NCBI RefSeq assembly: GCF_900445235.1
Contig: NZ_UFSM01000001.1
Span: 3,363,501-3,427,500 of the forward strand
DNA: 64,000 bases
Direction: 5' to 3'
From: Aminobacter aminovorans
GTDB taxonomy: Bacteria; Pseudomonadota; Alphaproteobacteria; Rhizobiales; Rhizobiaceae
The translations under genes and the position numbers were made by a program. Shown here piece after piece: positions 32,567-40,465 of this stretch. The notes under the pieces are model-generated. The model was given only the letters and a program-made list of their open reading frames with translations, had not been told where the DNA came from and searched no databases. How positions within the stretch are numbered: position 1 is the first letter of the stretch; each line of letters begins with the position of its first letter.

Positions 32567-34414
32567 ATGGCAGCAGAGACAGCGGGTGTCGATCTGATTC
32601 CAGTGGTGGCGCTGCTGGCCGCGGGCGTGGTTGCGGTCCCCATCTTCAAGCGCCTCGGTCTCGGTTCCATTCTGGGCTATCTCAGCGCCGGCGTGATCAT
32701 CGGCCCGTTCGGCATCGGCATCTTCTCGGAAGCCGAAACCATCCTGCATGTCGCCGAGCTCGGTGTGGTGATGTTCCTGTTCATCATCGGCCTCGAGATG
32801 CAGCCGTCGCGGCTCTGGGGCCTGCGGCGCGAAATCTTCGGCCTTGGCGCACTTCAGGTCGGCGTCTGCGCACTGCTTTTGACCCTGGTCGGTCTGGCGG
32901 GAGGCTTTCTGGTTTCGCAATCCTTTGTCGCCGGTGCCGGCTTCGTGCTGACCTCGACCGCAATCGTCATGCAACTGCTTGACGAACGCGGCGAGATGTC
33001 GACGCCCAAGGGCCAGCGCATGGTTTCGATCCTGTTGCTTGAGGACCTCGCCATCGTGCCTTTGCTGGCACTGGTTGCTTTCCTGGCCCCTGTCGCCGCC
33101 ACCGATGCCGGCACGGGCTGGGCCGGGCGGCTGACCGATATCGGAATCGGCATGGCATCGATCACCGGCCTGGTCATTGCCGGCCGCTATCTGCTCAACC
33201 CGCTGTTTCGCGTCCTTGCCGATTCGCGCGCTCGCGAAGTCATGACCGCAGCTGCCCTGCTTGTCGTGCTGGGGGCCGCGCTCGCGATGCAGCTCGGCGG
33301 TCTCTCGATGGCAATGGGCGCCTTCCTGGCCGGCGTGCTGCTGTCCGAATCGACCTTCCGGCATCAGCTCGAAGCCGACGTCGAGCCCTTCCGCGGCATC
33401 CTGCTCGGCATGTTCTTCATCGCGGTCGGCATGTCGCTCGACCTGACGGTCGTGCTCGCCAACTGGCAGATGATCGCCTTCTACGTCGTGGTCTACATGC
33501 TGATGAAAGGCATCGGCATCTATGCCGTTGCACGTTTCCTGAAGTCGGGTCATCGCGAGGCGCTGGAACGCGCCGTCATCATGGCGCAAGGCGGCGAATT
33601 CGCCTTCGTGCTCTATTCCTCTGCCCTAGCCGTCGGCATCATCGACGGTGAGGCCAACGCGATCCTGACTGCCATCATCATCATCTCGATGGTACTCACC
33701 CCGCTGGCGATCATGGTGCTGCGCCGCTTCACCCCCCAGGTCGAGCAGTCCCTCGAAGACGTCGACGTCGCGGCAGAACTCAGCGGCACGGTGCTGGTCA
33801 TCGGCTTTGGCCGGTTCGGACAGATCGCCAGCCAGCCCTTGCTGCTGCGCGGCGTCGACGTCTCGATCATCGACAATGACGTCGAGATGATCCAGGCGGC
33901 GGCCGATTTCGGCTTCAAGATCTATTATGGCGACGGCACCCGCCTCGACATCCTGCATGCGGCTGGTGCCGGCCGCGCGCGCGCCGTGCTGATCTGCGTC
34001 GACAAGGAAGACGTTGCTGTCCGCATTGCCCAAAACCTCGCCGCCGAGTTTCCGCTGGTGCCGGTTCTGGCGCGTGCCTATGACCGCGGCACCGCGATGA
34101 AACTCATTCGCGCCGGCGTCGACTACCAACTGCGCGAGACGTTCGAATCGGCGATCGTCTTTGGCGGCGCCACGCTCGAAAAGCTCGGTGAAGACCCGGA
34201 CGACGTCGCCGAGGTGATCGAAGAAGTCCGCCGTCGCGACGCCGCGCGGCTGGAAATGCAATTCGCCGGCGACATCCACGCCGGCGGCGACTTCCTGCAA
34301 GGCAATATCGCCGGGCCGGTGCCGACACCGCTGACACCGCCACGGCGTACCGCCAAGGCCCTCAACGAAGAGGCGGCGGATGCGATCGCCAGGAAGGCCA
34401 TTCCAGGTGAATAA
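32567..34414 (+). CDS. Kef-type cation:proton antiporter (CPA2 family)
   Basis: Monovalent cation (probably K+)/H+ antiporter of 615 residues. The N-terminal 390 residues form 12-13 membrane helices with IFKRLGLGSILGYLSAGVII and LTSTAIVMQLLDERGE characteristic of KefB/KefC. Residues about 405-520 are a TrkA-N (RCK) domain with VIGFGRFGQ for nucleotide binding and YGDGTRLDIL. No KefF/KefG accessory gene is near. The ATG at 32567 begins MAAETAGVDLIPVVALLAAG; the frame is open upstream to 32390 but that part has no membrane-protein character. Confidence 0.9.
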   Translation: MAAETAGVDLIPVVALLAAGVVAVPIFKRLGLGSILGYLSAGVIIGPFGIGIFSEAETILHVAELGVVMFLFIIGLEMQPSRLWGLRREIFGLGALQVGVCALLLTLVGLAGGFLVSQSFVAGAGFVLTSTAIVMQLLDERGEMSTPKGQRMVSILLLEDLAIVPLLALVAFLAPVAATDAGTGWAGRLTDIGIGMASITGLVIAGRYLLNPLFRVLADSRAREVMTAAALLVVLGAALAMQLGGLSMAMGAFLAGVLLSESTFRHQLEADVEPFRGILLGMFFIAVGMSLDLTVVLANWQMIAFYVVVYMLMKGIGIYAVARFLKSGHREALERAVIMAQGGEFAFVLYSSALAVGIIDGEANAILTAIIIISMVLTPLAIMVLRRFTPQVEQSLEDVDVAAELSGTVLVIGFGRFGQIASQPLLLRGVDVSIIDNDVEMIQAAADFGFKIYYGDGTRLDILHAAGAGRARAVLICVDKEDVAVRIAQNLAAEFPLVPVLARAYDRGTAMKLIRAGVDYQLRETFESAIVFGGATLEKLGEDPDDVAEVIEEVRRRDAARLEMQFAGDIHAGGDFLQGNIAGPVPTPLTPPRRTAKALNEEAADAIARKAIPGE

Positions 34415-34537
34415 CCCCCGAAAATCGAATTTGTTTCTCGGAAAGGATCATTCACAAACTCCAGGCGCTGCAGCGCCCTTTGCGCGCCCAGAAAAGGCGC
34501 GTGGTACGACAACGGAACAGATCGAGAGGAATTGATC

Positions 34538-35083
34538 ATGGTGGACAGGCAGCGTGCAACCGAGGTCGCAGCCTTCTGGCGCGAGGCCGGACCCGAGAGC
34601 TGGTTCCGCAAGGATGTCATGTTCGATGACAGCTTTCGCGACCGCTTCGGCGACCTGCACATGGCCGCTGCCAAGCGCCAGTGCGATGCCTGGGCAAACG
34701 ACGCCGAGGGCGCGCTGGCCTTGATGATCCTGCTCGACCAGTTTCCGCGCAATTGCTTCCGCGGCAGCGGCCACATGTATGCGACCGATCCGCTCGCCCG
34801 CCATTTCGCGCGCCAGGCCGTCGCCGACGGCCACGACATGGCGACGGAAGGACCGATCAGGGTTTTCTTCTATCTGCCTTTCTCGCATTCCGAGACGCTG
34901 GCCGACCACGACATCCCGCTCCAACGCTCGACCGCGCTTGGTGGCGACTATCTCAAGCACGCCATCGGCCATCGTGACATCGTCGCCCGTTTCGGCCGTT
35001 TTCCGCACCGCAACTTCATCCTGGGGCGCGAATCGACCGAACAGGAAGTGGCGTTTCTCGAAGCCGGCGGCTTTTCCGGCTAG
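34538..35083 (+). CDS. DUF924 family protein
   Basis: A 181-residue helical protein of the DUF924 family (TPR-like fold). Family signatures: AAFWREAGPESWFRKD near the start, ALALMILLDQFPRNCFRGS in the middle, and FFYLPFSHSETLADHD, then RFGRFPHRN near the end. The function is not known for the family. The ATG at 34538 lies 8 bases after GAGAGG; a TTG two codons earlier is less likely. It converges on a GNAT gene with 27 bases between the stops. Confidence 0.88.
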   Translation: MVDRQRATEVAAFWREAGPESWFRKDVMFDDSFRDRFGDLHMAAAKRQCDAWANDAEGALALMILLDQFPRNCFRGSGHMYATDPLARHFARQAVADGHDMATEGPIRVFFYLPFSHSETLADHDIPLQRSTALGGDYLKHAIGHRDIVARFGRFPHRNFILGRESTEQEVAFLEAGGFSG

Positions 35084-35110
35084 CGCGGCGACGTATGGGG
35101 CAGCCAGGCC

Positions 35111-35686
35111 TCAAAGCTCGAGGCGCATCAGCGGCCGGCCGGGTTTGCGCTCGATGACGCGCGTAAACCCTACCTTGTCGAACACCCGCGTCGAGCCGAC
35201 AAAGAGGCTGGCCGGGTGTTTTCCATTCGACTTGTCGATCGGGCAGGCCTCGAGCACGCGCGCACCCGCCTGGCGCGCATATGCGATCCCTGCTTCGACA
35301 AGCCGGTGCGTCATTCCCAGTCCGCGCACGTTGCCGCGGATGAAGAAGCAGGAGATGGCCCAGACGGCAGGGTCACCGGCGTCCTGCGCCGCAAGTGGCG
35401 CAGAGCCCCTGCCCGCATTGTTGAACTCTGGCACGTCGGCGCGTGGGCCGATCTGCATCCAGCCGACCGCCTGACCATCCGAAAAGGCCAGCAAGCCGGG
35501 CGGCGGCCCAGCCGCGATTCGCGCCTTTATGTGATCCTTGTTGCTCTCTCGGTTGCTGTCCCGCCTGATCGCCGGCGGCAGCCTGAAATAGGTGCACCAG
35601 CAGCCATAGCAGGCACCCTGCTTGCCGAACAAATCCTCGAAATGTGGCCACAGATCCGGCGTCAGCGGCGAAATGGCATCAGTCAT
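35111..35686 (-). CDS. GNAT family N-acetyltransferase
   Basis: A 191-residue acetyltransferase-like protein. It begins MTDAISPLTPDLWPHFEDLF and contains GACYGCWCTYFRLPP, a cysteine-rich segment seen in a rhizobial/actinobacterial GNAT subgroup. The acetyl-CoA region is around FFIRGNVRGLGMTHRLVEAG, and the C-terminal SLFVGSTRVFDKVGFTRV matches the last GNAT elements. The substrate is unknown. The start at 35686 is divergent from dinB, and the LexA box at 35745-35759 lies about 60 bases upstream of it, so this gene may share SOS control. Confidence 0.82.
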   Translation of the reverse strand: MTDAISPLTPDLWPHFEDLFGKQGACYGCWCTYFRLPPAIRRDSNRESNKDHIKARIAAGPPPGLLAFSDGQAVGWMQIGPRADVPEFNNAGRGSAPLAAQDAGDPAVWAISCFFIRGNVRGLGMTHRLVEAGIAYARQAGARVLEACPIDKSNGKHPASLFVGSTRVFDKVGFTRVIERKPGRPLMRLEL

Positions 35687-35744
35687 GGCGTAGCTCCGCA
35701 GCGCAGCCTTGTCCCGACGGGGCTGCTGACATAAAATCGCGCTT

Positions 35745-35759
35745 GTTCTCTTTATGTTC
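35745..35759. promoter_or_regulatory. LexA (SOS) box in the dinB/GNAT divergent promoter
   Basis: GTTC-TCTTTAT-GTTC, a perfect match to the alphaproteobacterial LexA direct repeat GTTC-N7-GTTC, centred 20 bases before the chosen dinB start. An in-frame ATG (35754) lies inside the box, which argues for the downstream ATG as translation start. Confidence 0.8.
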
Positions 35760-35771
35760 GCAGCGAAGGCG

Positions 35772-37082
35772 ATGCCTGTCAACGATCCCAGCCACGGTTT
35801 TTGCCGCGACTGCCTGGCCCTTCAGCGTGGGTCGGGACCGCGCTGCCATGCCTGCGGCAGCCCTCGCCTGTTGCGCCATCCCGAGCTCTACCAACTGCAC
35901 CTCGCCCATATCGACTGCGATGCCTTCTATGCGGCGGTGGAAAAGCGCGACAACCCAGAACTGAAAGACAAGCCGGTCATCATTGGCGGCGGCAAGCGCG
36001 GCGTGGTTTCGACGGCTTGCTACATCGCCCGCATTCATGGCGTGCGCTCGGCAATGCCGATGTTCAAGGCGCTGGAGGCTTGCCCCGAGGCGGTCGTGAT
36101 CAGCCCCGACATGGAAAAATATGTCCGCGTCGGGCGTGAGGTGCGCTCGATGATGCAGGCGCTGACGCCGCTGGTTGAACCACTGTCGATCGACGAGGCC
36201 TTTCTCGACCTGGACGGCACCGAGCGCCTGCATGGCCTGCCACCGGCGCTAGTGCTCGCGCGATTTGCCGCCACCGTCGAGAAGGAGATCGGCATCACCG
36301 TCTCCGCCGGGCTGTCCTACTGCAAGTTCTTGGCCAAGGTCGCCTCAGACCTCCGCAAGCCGCGCGGCTTTGCGGTCATCGGCGGGGCTGAAGCGCTTGC
36401 GTTCCTGGCGCCGCAGCCGGTGACGATGATCTGGGGCGTCGGCAAAGCCTTTGCCGCGACACTCGAAAGCGACGGCATCCGCAGCATCGGCCAGTTGCAG
36501 CGCATGGAACGCGGCGATCTGATGCGCCGCTACGGCACGATGGGCAGCCGCCTCTACCACCTGTCACGTGCCCAGGATGACCGCCAGGTTTCGCCCGACC
36601 AGGAAGCCAAGAGCGTGTCGGCGGAGACCACCTTCGATACAGATCTCGCCTCATCGGCAGAGTTGGTACCGGTGCTGCGGGCGCTGTCGGAAAAGGTCTC
36701 GACCCGGCTGAAGAAGGCCAACATTGCCGGACGCACCGTCGTGCTCAAGCTCAAGACCCAGGATTTCAAGATCAGGACACGCAACCGCCGCCTTGCCGAT
36801 CCGACGCGACTTGCCGACCGTATCTTCCAGACCGGCATGCAGTTGCTGTCGAAGGAGACCGACGGTACGAAGTATCGTCTGCTCGGCATCGGCGTCAGCG
36901 ACCTGTCCGACGACGAACGTGCCGATCCGCCCGATCTCGTCGATACCCAGTCGCACAAGCGCGCACTGGCTGAAGGCGCCATCGACGTGCTGCGCGGCAA
37001 GTTTGGCAAAAACGCCGTCGAGACCGGTTACACGTTCGGCAAGGGCCGCAACGCGCATCCGCCAGAGGCGCTGGACGATTGA
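35772..37082 (+). CDS. dinB: DNA polymerase IV with N-terminal zinc-ribbon
   Basis: Y-family translesion DNA polymerase. The 436-residue protein (from the ATG at 35772) has an N-terminal extension with four cysteines, C11-x2-C14 and C25-x2-C28, a zinc-ribbon pattern absent from E. coli DinB, followed by the palm [12 protein letters not shown] with D48 and the second catalytic motif [11 protein letters not shown] with D141-E142. The helix-hairpin-helix region ([13 protein letters not shown]) and little finger follow. I found no clear C-terminal beta-clamp motif. A LexA box overlaps its promoter, so SOS induction is expected. Confidence 0.93.
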   Translation: MPVNDPSHGFCRDCLALQRGSGPRCHACGSPRLLRHPELYQLHLAHIDCDAFYAAVEKRDNPELKDKPVIIGGGKRGVVSTACYIARIHGVRSAMPMFKALEACPEAVVISPDMEKYVRVGREVRSMMQALTPLVEPLSIDEAFLDLDGTERLHGLPPALVLARFAATVEKEIGITVSAGLSYCKFLAKVASDLRKPRGFAVIGGAEALAFLAPQPVTMIWGVGKAFAATLESDGIRSIGQLQRMERGDLMRRYGTMGSRLYHLSRAQDDRQVSPDQEAKSVSAETTFDTDLASSAELVPVLRALSEKVSTRLKKANIAGRTVVLKLKTQDFKIRTRNRRLADPTRLADRIFQTGMQLLSKETDGTKYRLLGIGVSDLSDDERADPPDLVDTQSHKRALAEGAIDVLRGKFGKNAVETGYTFGKGRNAHPPEALDD

Positions 37083-37185
37083 GGGGCAGCGTTCGCCCGG
37101 CGGGTGCGTCCGCTGGCAACGCCCGTCTGCCTTGCTGTCGTCGATGGAAGACCCAAGTTCCGTCGTGTCCAAGCTGGCTCGTTTA

Positions 37186-37497
37186 TCAAGCCGCTTTCTG
37201 CACCGAGGTCACATTGCCTACATTGTCGACAACGCAAACATAGCGTTGGCCAGATGCATTGAGATCGACCTGATACCTAGTCGCGTCCAACTGCGACGAG
37301 CCGACCGGCAGCACCTTGTCGGCTTCGACGCCGGCGGACGTTGCCGCCGCACTGGCACAGGTAAGCTGCAGGTCGGCGGGCGCCGTCTGCACCGTGGTCC
37401 GTGCCATGTCTTGCGGTTCAGGCGCGGTGGAGGAACAGCCAGCGACAGCAAGGCCCGCAAGCAAACCAGTTCCGCAGAGATAAGCTTTTCGCATCAT
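37186..37497 (-). CDS. Small lipoprotein
   Basis: A 103-residue lipoprotein beginning MMRKAYLCGTGLLAGLAVAG followed by the lipobox cysteine and SSTAPEPQ. The mature part has two cysteines (LQLTCASAA and RYVCVVDN) and ends SVQKAA. The segment VLPVGSSQLDATRYQVDLNA followed by a cysteine-containing strand suggests a small beta-domain, perhaps disulfide-closed. Two adjacent ATGs follow GAGGGGG; either may be used. No function known. Converges on dinB and lies just downstream of the L,D-transpeptidase gene. Confidence 0.72.
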   Translation of the reverse strand: MMRKAYLCGTGLLAGLAVAGCSSTAPEPQDMARTTVQTAPADLQLTCASAAATSAGVEADKVLPVGSSQLDATRYQVDLNASGQRYVCVVDNVGNVTSVQKAA

Positions 37498-37540
37498 ATC
37501 CCCCTCGTTGGACGCGTTTGTCATTCTCAAACGGCAACGC

Positions 37541-38221
37541 TCATACCCCCTTGTAGAGCGCAGCCCCCTGCATAAGCACCACCACCTTGGCGCCAACCTG
37601 AACCTGGGCATGCAGGTCGACGATGTCGTCATTGTTCATGCGGATGCAGCCGGACGACACGTCGAGGCCGATCGTCCACGGCTCCGGTGTGCCATGGATG
37701 CGATAAATCGTATCCTGGTCGCCCTGGTAGAGATAAAGCGCACGCGCGCCGAGCGGATTGTCGGGGCCGCCAGGCATGCCGCCAGCAAATTTGGCCGCGT
37801 TCGGATCGCGCGCCACCATTTCGGCTGGCGGCGTCCAGGTCGGCCATTCGGCCATGCGCCCGACACGCACGATCCCGGCCCAACCAAAACCGTCGCGACC
37901 GACCCCAATGCCGTATCGCACGGCCCTGAGACCGGGCAAGACTAGATAGAGGAAGTGCTGGTTACCGTCGATGATGATGGTGCCCGGCTTCTCGGCGGTG
38001 CGGAACGTTACGATCTGGCGGCGGAACGCGTCTGGCACCTGGCCGTGAGCGGCGTAATACTGGCGTGCCTTCTTGCGATCGTAGTTGATCCATTTATGGG
38101 TCTTGGGATCGAAGATCTGTGTTGTCGGGCCGACCTGCGCCAGTGCTGCTCCGAGCCCTGCAGCCATGAAAAAGAGGGCGACCCAACCGAACCATCTGCG
38201 TGGACGCGCCGTCCCTGCCAT
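37541..38221 (-). CDS. L,D-transpeptidase (YkuD domain)
   Basis: Periplasmic enzyme that cross-links peptidoglycan 3-3 or attaches proteins to it. The 226-residue protein has a signal peptide (VALFFMAAGLGAALAQ) and a YkuD domain over the last 140 residues with the catalytic motif HGTPEPWTIG and SSGCIRMNNDDIVDL, the cysteine being the nucleophile. NYDRKKARQYYAAHGQV precedes the domain, as in the rhizobial ErfK/YbiS group. Start at the ATG at 38221, 7 bases after AGGGGT. The next gene on this strand is a small lipoprotein, 43 bases on. Confidence 0.92.
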   Translation of the reverse strand: MAGTARPRRWFGWVALFFMAAGLGAALAQVGPTTQIFDPKTHKWINYDRKKARQYYAAHGQVPDAFRRQIVTFRTAEKPGTIIIDGNQHFLYLVLPGLRAVRYGIGVGRDGFGWAGIVRVGRMAEWPTWTPPAEMVARDPNAAKFAGGMPGGPDNPLGARALYLYQGDQDTIYRIHGTPEPWTIGLDVSSGCIRMNNDDIVDLHAQVQVGAKVVVLMQGAALYKGV

Positions 38222-38252
38222 GCGCACTACCCCTTTCCAGCCCTCGCGGGCG

Positions 38253-39206
38253 TCACTTCATCCAAGCTTTCACACGGTCTTCGTGGCTCGCCACCCATTG
38301 CTCCGCAAACTTCGCCGGATCCTGCCTTTCGACCTCGAGCGCGTAGCCCATGGCCGTCACTTCGTCGGCGCTGAAATCTATATTGTCGAGAAATCTGGCC
38401 ACTTGCGGCAAACGCTTGGACAGCGACGTTGCATAAGCGACGCTGAAACTCGATGGTTTCCAGGCTACGGGCGCATCGGACTTCGACAGCCACATCGGAT
38501 CATCCGCGGGTAAGATGACATTCCACTTTGCGCTATCGAAAGACGGTTCGCTCAGTTGCTTGATCTGATGCAGCTCAAACACGTGATGCGGACTGTAACA
38601 GTAAAAAACGATCGGCTTGTCGGTCGCCACTGCAGCATCCACCGCCGACATGCCGACCTCCTCCGGCATTTCGAGCAGCGTCATCGTTGCCGCGTAGCCA
38701 TAGCTCTTGGCGCGGATGCGCTCGATGTCGGTCGACGACCAGCCCTGGGCACCGATCCAGATCTCGCCCTTACCGTCGCCATCGGTGTCGAACACCTTGG
38801 TTTTCAACGGGTCCGTAAGGTCGGCGACCTCGTGAATGCCATAGTCGTCATAGGTCTTTTGGGTGACGCATAACCCTTGCGTCGCCGACACGCCGCGCGG
38901 GCTCAGGTGAACGGTGCCGCGTTCGGTGACATATTTCTGCACCAGCGAGTCGAGGTTCGGTCGCCAAACCTCGGGGTGAATATCGACCTTGCCTGAATCC
39001 AGGCCGGTGAAGGCGATCAAGGTTCCCATTTCCTCGACCTCGACCTCGATCTTGAGCGACTTCTCAAGTGCGACCTTGATGATGTTGGCGGATGCCTGGC
39101 CGGATGGCCAATTGGGCATGGCCACAACGAGATCGGCAGAATGTGCCTGGAGGCTACCTCCCAACAGCACAGCCGCAACGCAGACACCTCGCAACAGGGC
39201 CTTCAT
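38253..39206 (-). CDS. ABC transporter substrate-binding protein, glycine-betaine (ProX/OpuAC) type
   Basis: A 317-residue periplasmic binding protein with a signal peptide (VCVAAVLLGGSLQAHSA). The OpuAC/ProX family is shown by DLVVAMPNWPSGQASANIIK at the start of the mature protein, the central GVSATQGLCVTQ, and IWIGAQGWSSTDIERIRAK. Such proteins bind betaine, choline or related quaternary amines. No permease or ATPase gene is near, so it is an orphan that must rely on components coded elsewhere. It lies 25 bases upstream of the transpeptidase gene on the same strand. The ligand is not certain. Confidence 0.85.
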   Translation of the reverse strand: MKALLRGVCVAAVLLGGSLQAHSADLVVAMPNWPSGQASANIIKVALEKSLKIEVEVEEMGTLIAFTGLDSGKVDIHPEVWRPNLDSLVQKYVTERGTVHLSPRGVSATQGLCVTQKTYDDYGIHEVADLTDPLKTKVFDTDGDGKGEIWIGAQGWSSTDIERIRAKSYGYAATMTLLEMPEEVGMSAVDAAVATDKPIVFYCYSPHHVFELHQIKQLSEPSFDSAKWNVILPADDPMWLSKSDAPVAWKPSSFSVAYATSLSKRLPQVARFLDNIDFSADEVTAMGYALEVERQDPAKFAEQWVASHEDRVKAWMK

Positions 39207-39310
39207 GTTGACCGCAGCCTCGTTTCCGCTGGCATACAGGATTTAGTCTTATCAATGCCAAGTCAAGCGAAGTTGCTTGTTGCGGTTCAGGCTCGAAGTA
39301 TCCGCAGGGG

Positions 39311-39436
39311 TCAGGCCGGCTCGCCTTCTATGATACTCATACGAGGGCCGGCCTCGATCACTCTTGTCAGCCTGAAGCCGGATGCGGCGAAGAGCCTGGC
39401 GAATTCGTCCTTGGTTTTTTCCTGTCCGCCGGGAAT
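39311..39436 (-). pseudogene. C-terminal remnant of an O-methyltransferase-like gene
   Basis: The end of a minus-strand frame, GGQEKTKDEFARLFAASGFR followed by LTRV and MSIIEGEPA, looks like the last 40 residues of an AdoMet-dependent O-methyltransferase. Upstream of about 39436 no frame continues the family, and the sequence instead matches, on the plus strand, the tail of a YCII-like protein. The gene is therefore truncated. The match is from memory of the family and the fragment is short. Confidence 0.5.
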
Positions 39437-39437
39437 G

Positions 39438-39572
39438 GGCCACCGGTTTCCCAACCCGCAGATCGAGAACGGCCAGATCGAGGTGCGCCAGATGGTCGAT
39501 CTCGCGGATTTCGAGCCAAGCGCAGGCATTGAGCGCTTCCGCGAAATGGGCGTCGCGCAAGACAAGAAATAG
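39438..39572 (+). pseudogene. C-terminal remnant of a YCII/DGPF-like protein gene
   Basis: Plus-strand frame ENGQIEVRQMVDLADFEPSA, then ERFREMG, ending at a TAG at 39570-39572. The pattern (polar)IEVR-x-(hydrophobic)-x-(E/D)L-x-DFEPS-x-x-x-ERxREM is typical of the C-terminus of YCII/DGPF proteins, which are usually coded just before ECF42 sigma factors. The N-terminal two thirds are missing: upstream lies the reverse-strand methyltransferase tail. Confidence 0.5.
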
Positions 39573-39667
39573 ATTGCCGCGAACGACAGCCGGCCCTCCA
39601 TGGCGATGTCGACCGACATTGTCCGTCATGACAGCGTCGCGAGAAGCCGCGCGACGCAAGGGCCATC

Positions 39668-40430
39668 GTGACCGTGTTCCGCATGGAGCGGGCACGGATC
39701 GTAGCGGCATTGACCCGCTTCACCCGCAGCGTCGACCTGGCGGAAGAGTTCGCCCAGAATGCTCTCATCGCGGCACTGCTCAACTGGTCCGCTTCCGGCA
39801 TTCCGAACAAACCCGGCGCCTGGCTGATCGCCCCGGCCAAGCGCCGGCCATCGACAATTGTCGCCGTACCAAGGGATGGGCGACGACATGCTCGGGCTGA
39901 TGTTCGTGTCCTGTCATCCGGTGCTTTCGGCCGACGCACGTGCAGCACTCACCTTGAGGCTGATCGGCGGTCCCGCTGGGACCATCTGCTGATCAAATGT
40001 GGTCTTGCAGCGCTTGCCAAGGCAGAAACCCTGCACCGCCGAGGGCCGTACACGCTCCAGGCGGCAATCGCCGCCTGCCACGGCCGGGCGCGCACGGCCG
40101 AACAGACTGACTGGCCGCGCATAGCTGCTCTCTACGCGGCACTTTCAGCACTCGCGCCCTCGCCCGTGATCGAACTGAACCGGGCCATGGCACTGGCGAT
40201 GGCATTCGGTCCAGCAGCGGGACTGGAGCTCGCCGACCAACTGATGCACGAACCAGCCCTGCGCAACCATCACCTGCTGCCAAGCGTGCGTGCCGACCTG
40301 CTGATGAAACTCGACCGCTTCGCGGCGGCACTTGGCGAGTTCGAACGAGCAACTGCGCTAACGCAGAACGAACGCGAGCGGGTCATGCTTATGGAGCGGC
40401 GCAGGCCTGCCGGAACGAGCCGGCGGGAAA
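39668..40430 (+). pseudogene. Degenerate ECF42-type RNA polymerase sigma factor
   Basis: Starts GTG with VFRMERARIVAALTRFTRSV, then DLAEEFAQNALIAALLNW and PGAWLIAPAKRR, the sigma-2 region. A frameshift follows near 39845, a piece of the next part is read in another frame (DDMLGLMFVSCHPVLSADAR up to LRLIGG near 39975), and the sequence then jumps to SRWDHLLIKCGLAALAKAE, leaving out the sigma-4 helix-turn-helix and the linker. The C-terminal helical extension is well kept (YTLQAAIAACHGRARTAEQT, then SPVIELNRAMALAMAFGPAA and LLPSVRADLLMKLDRF). With two frame disruptions and several hundred bases lost it cannot make a working sigma factor. Confidence 0.82.
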
Positions 40431-40465
40431 GAAGAGGTGACCGACAGCGAAGACAATCTGACCGG

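Noticed and set aside
38253..39206. Complete glycine-betaine ABC transporter operon
   Set aside because: Only the binding protein is present; the genes on either side are a transpeptidase and gene debris.
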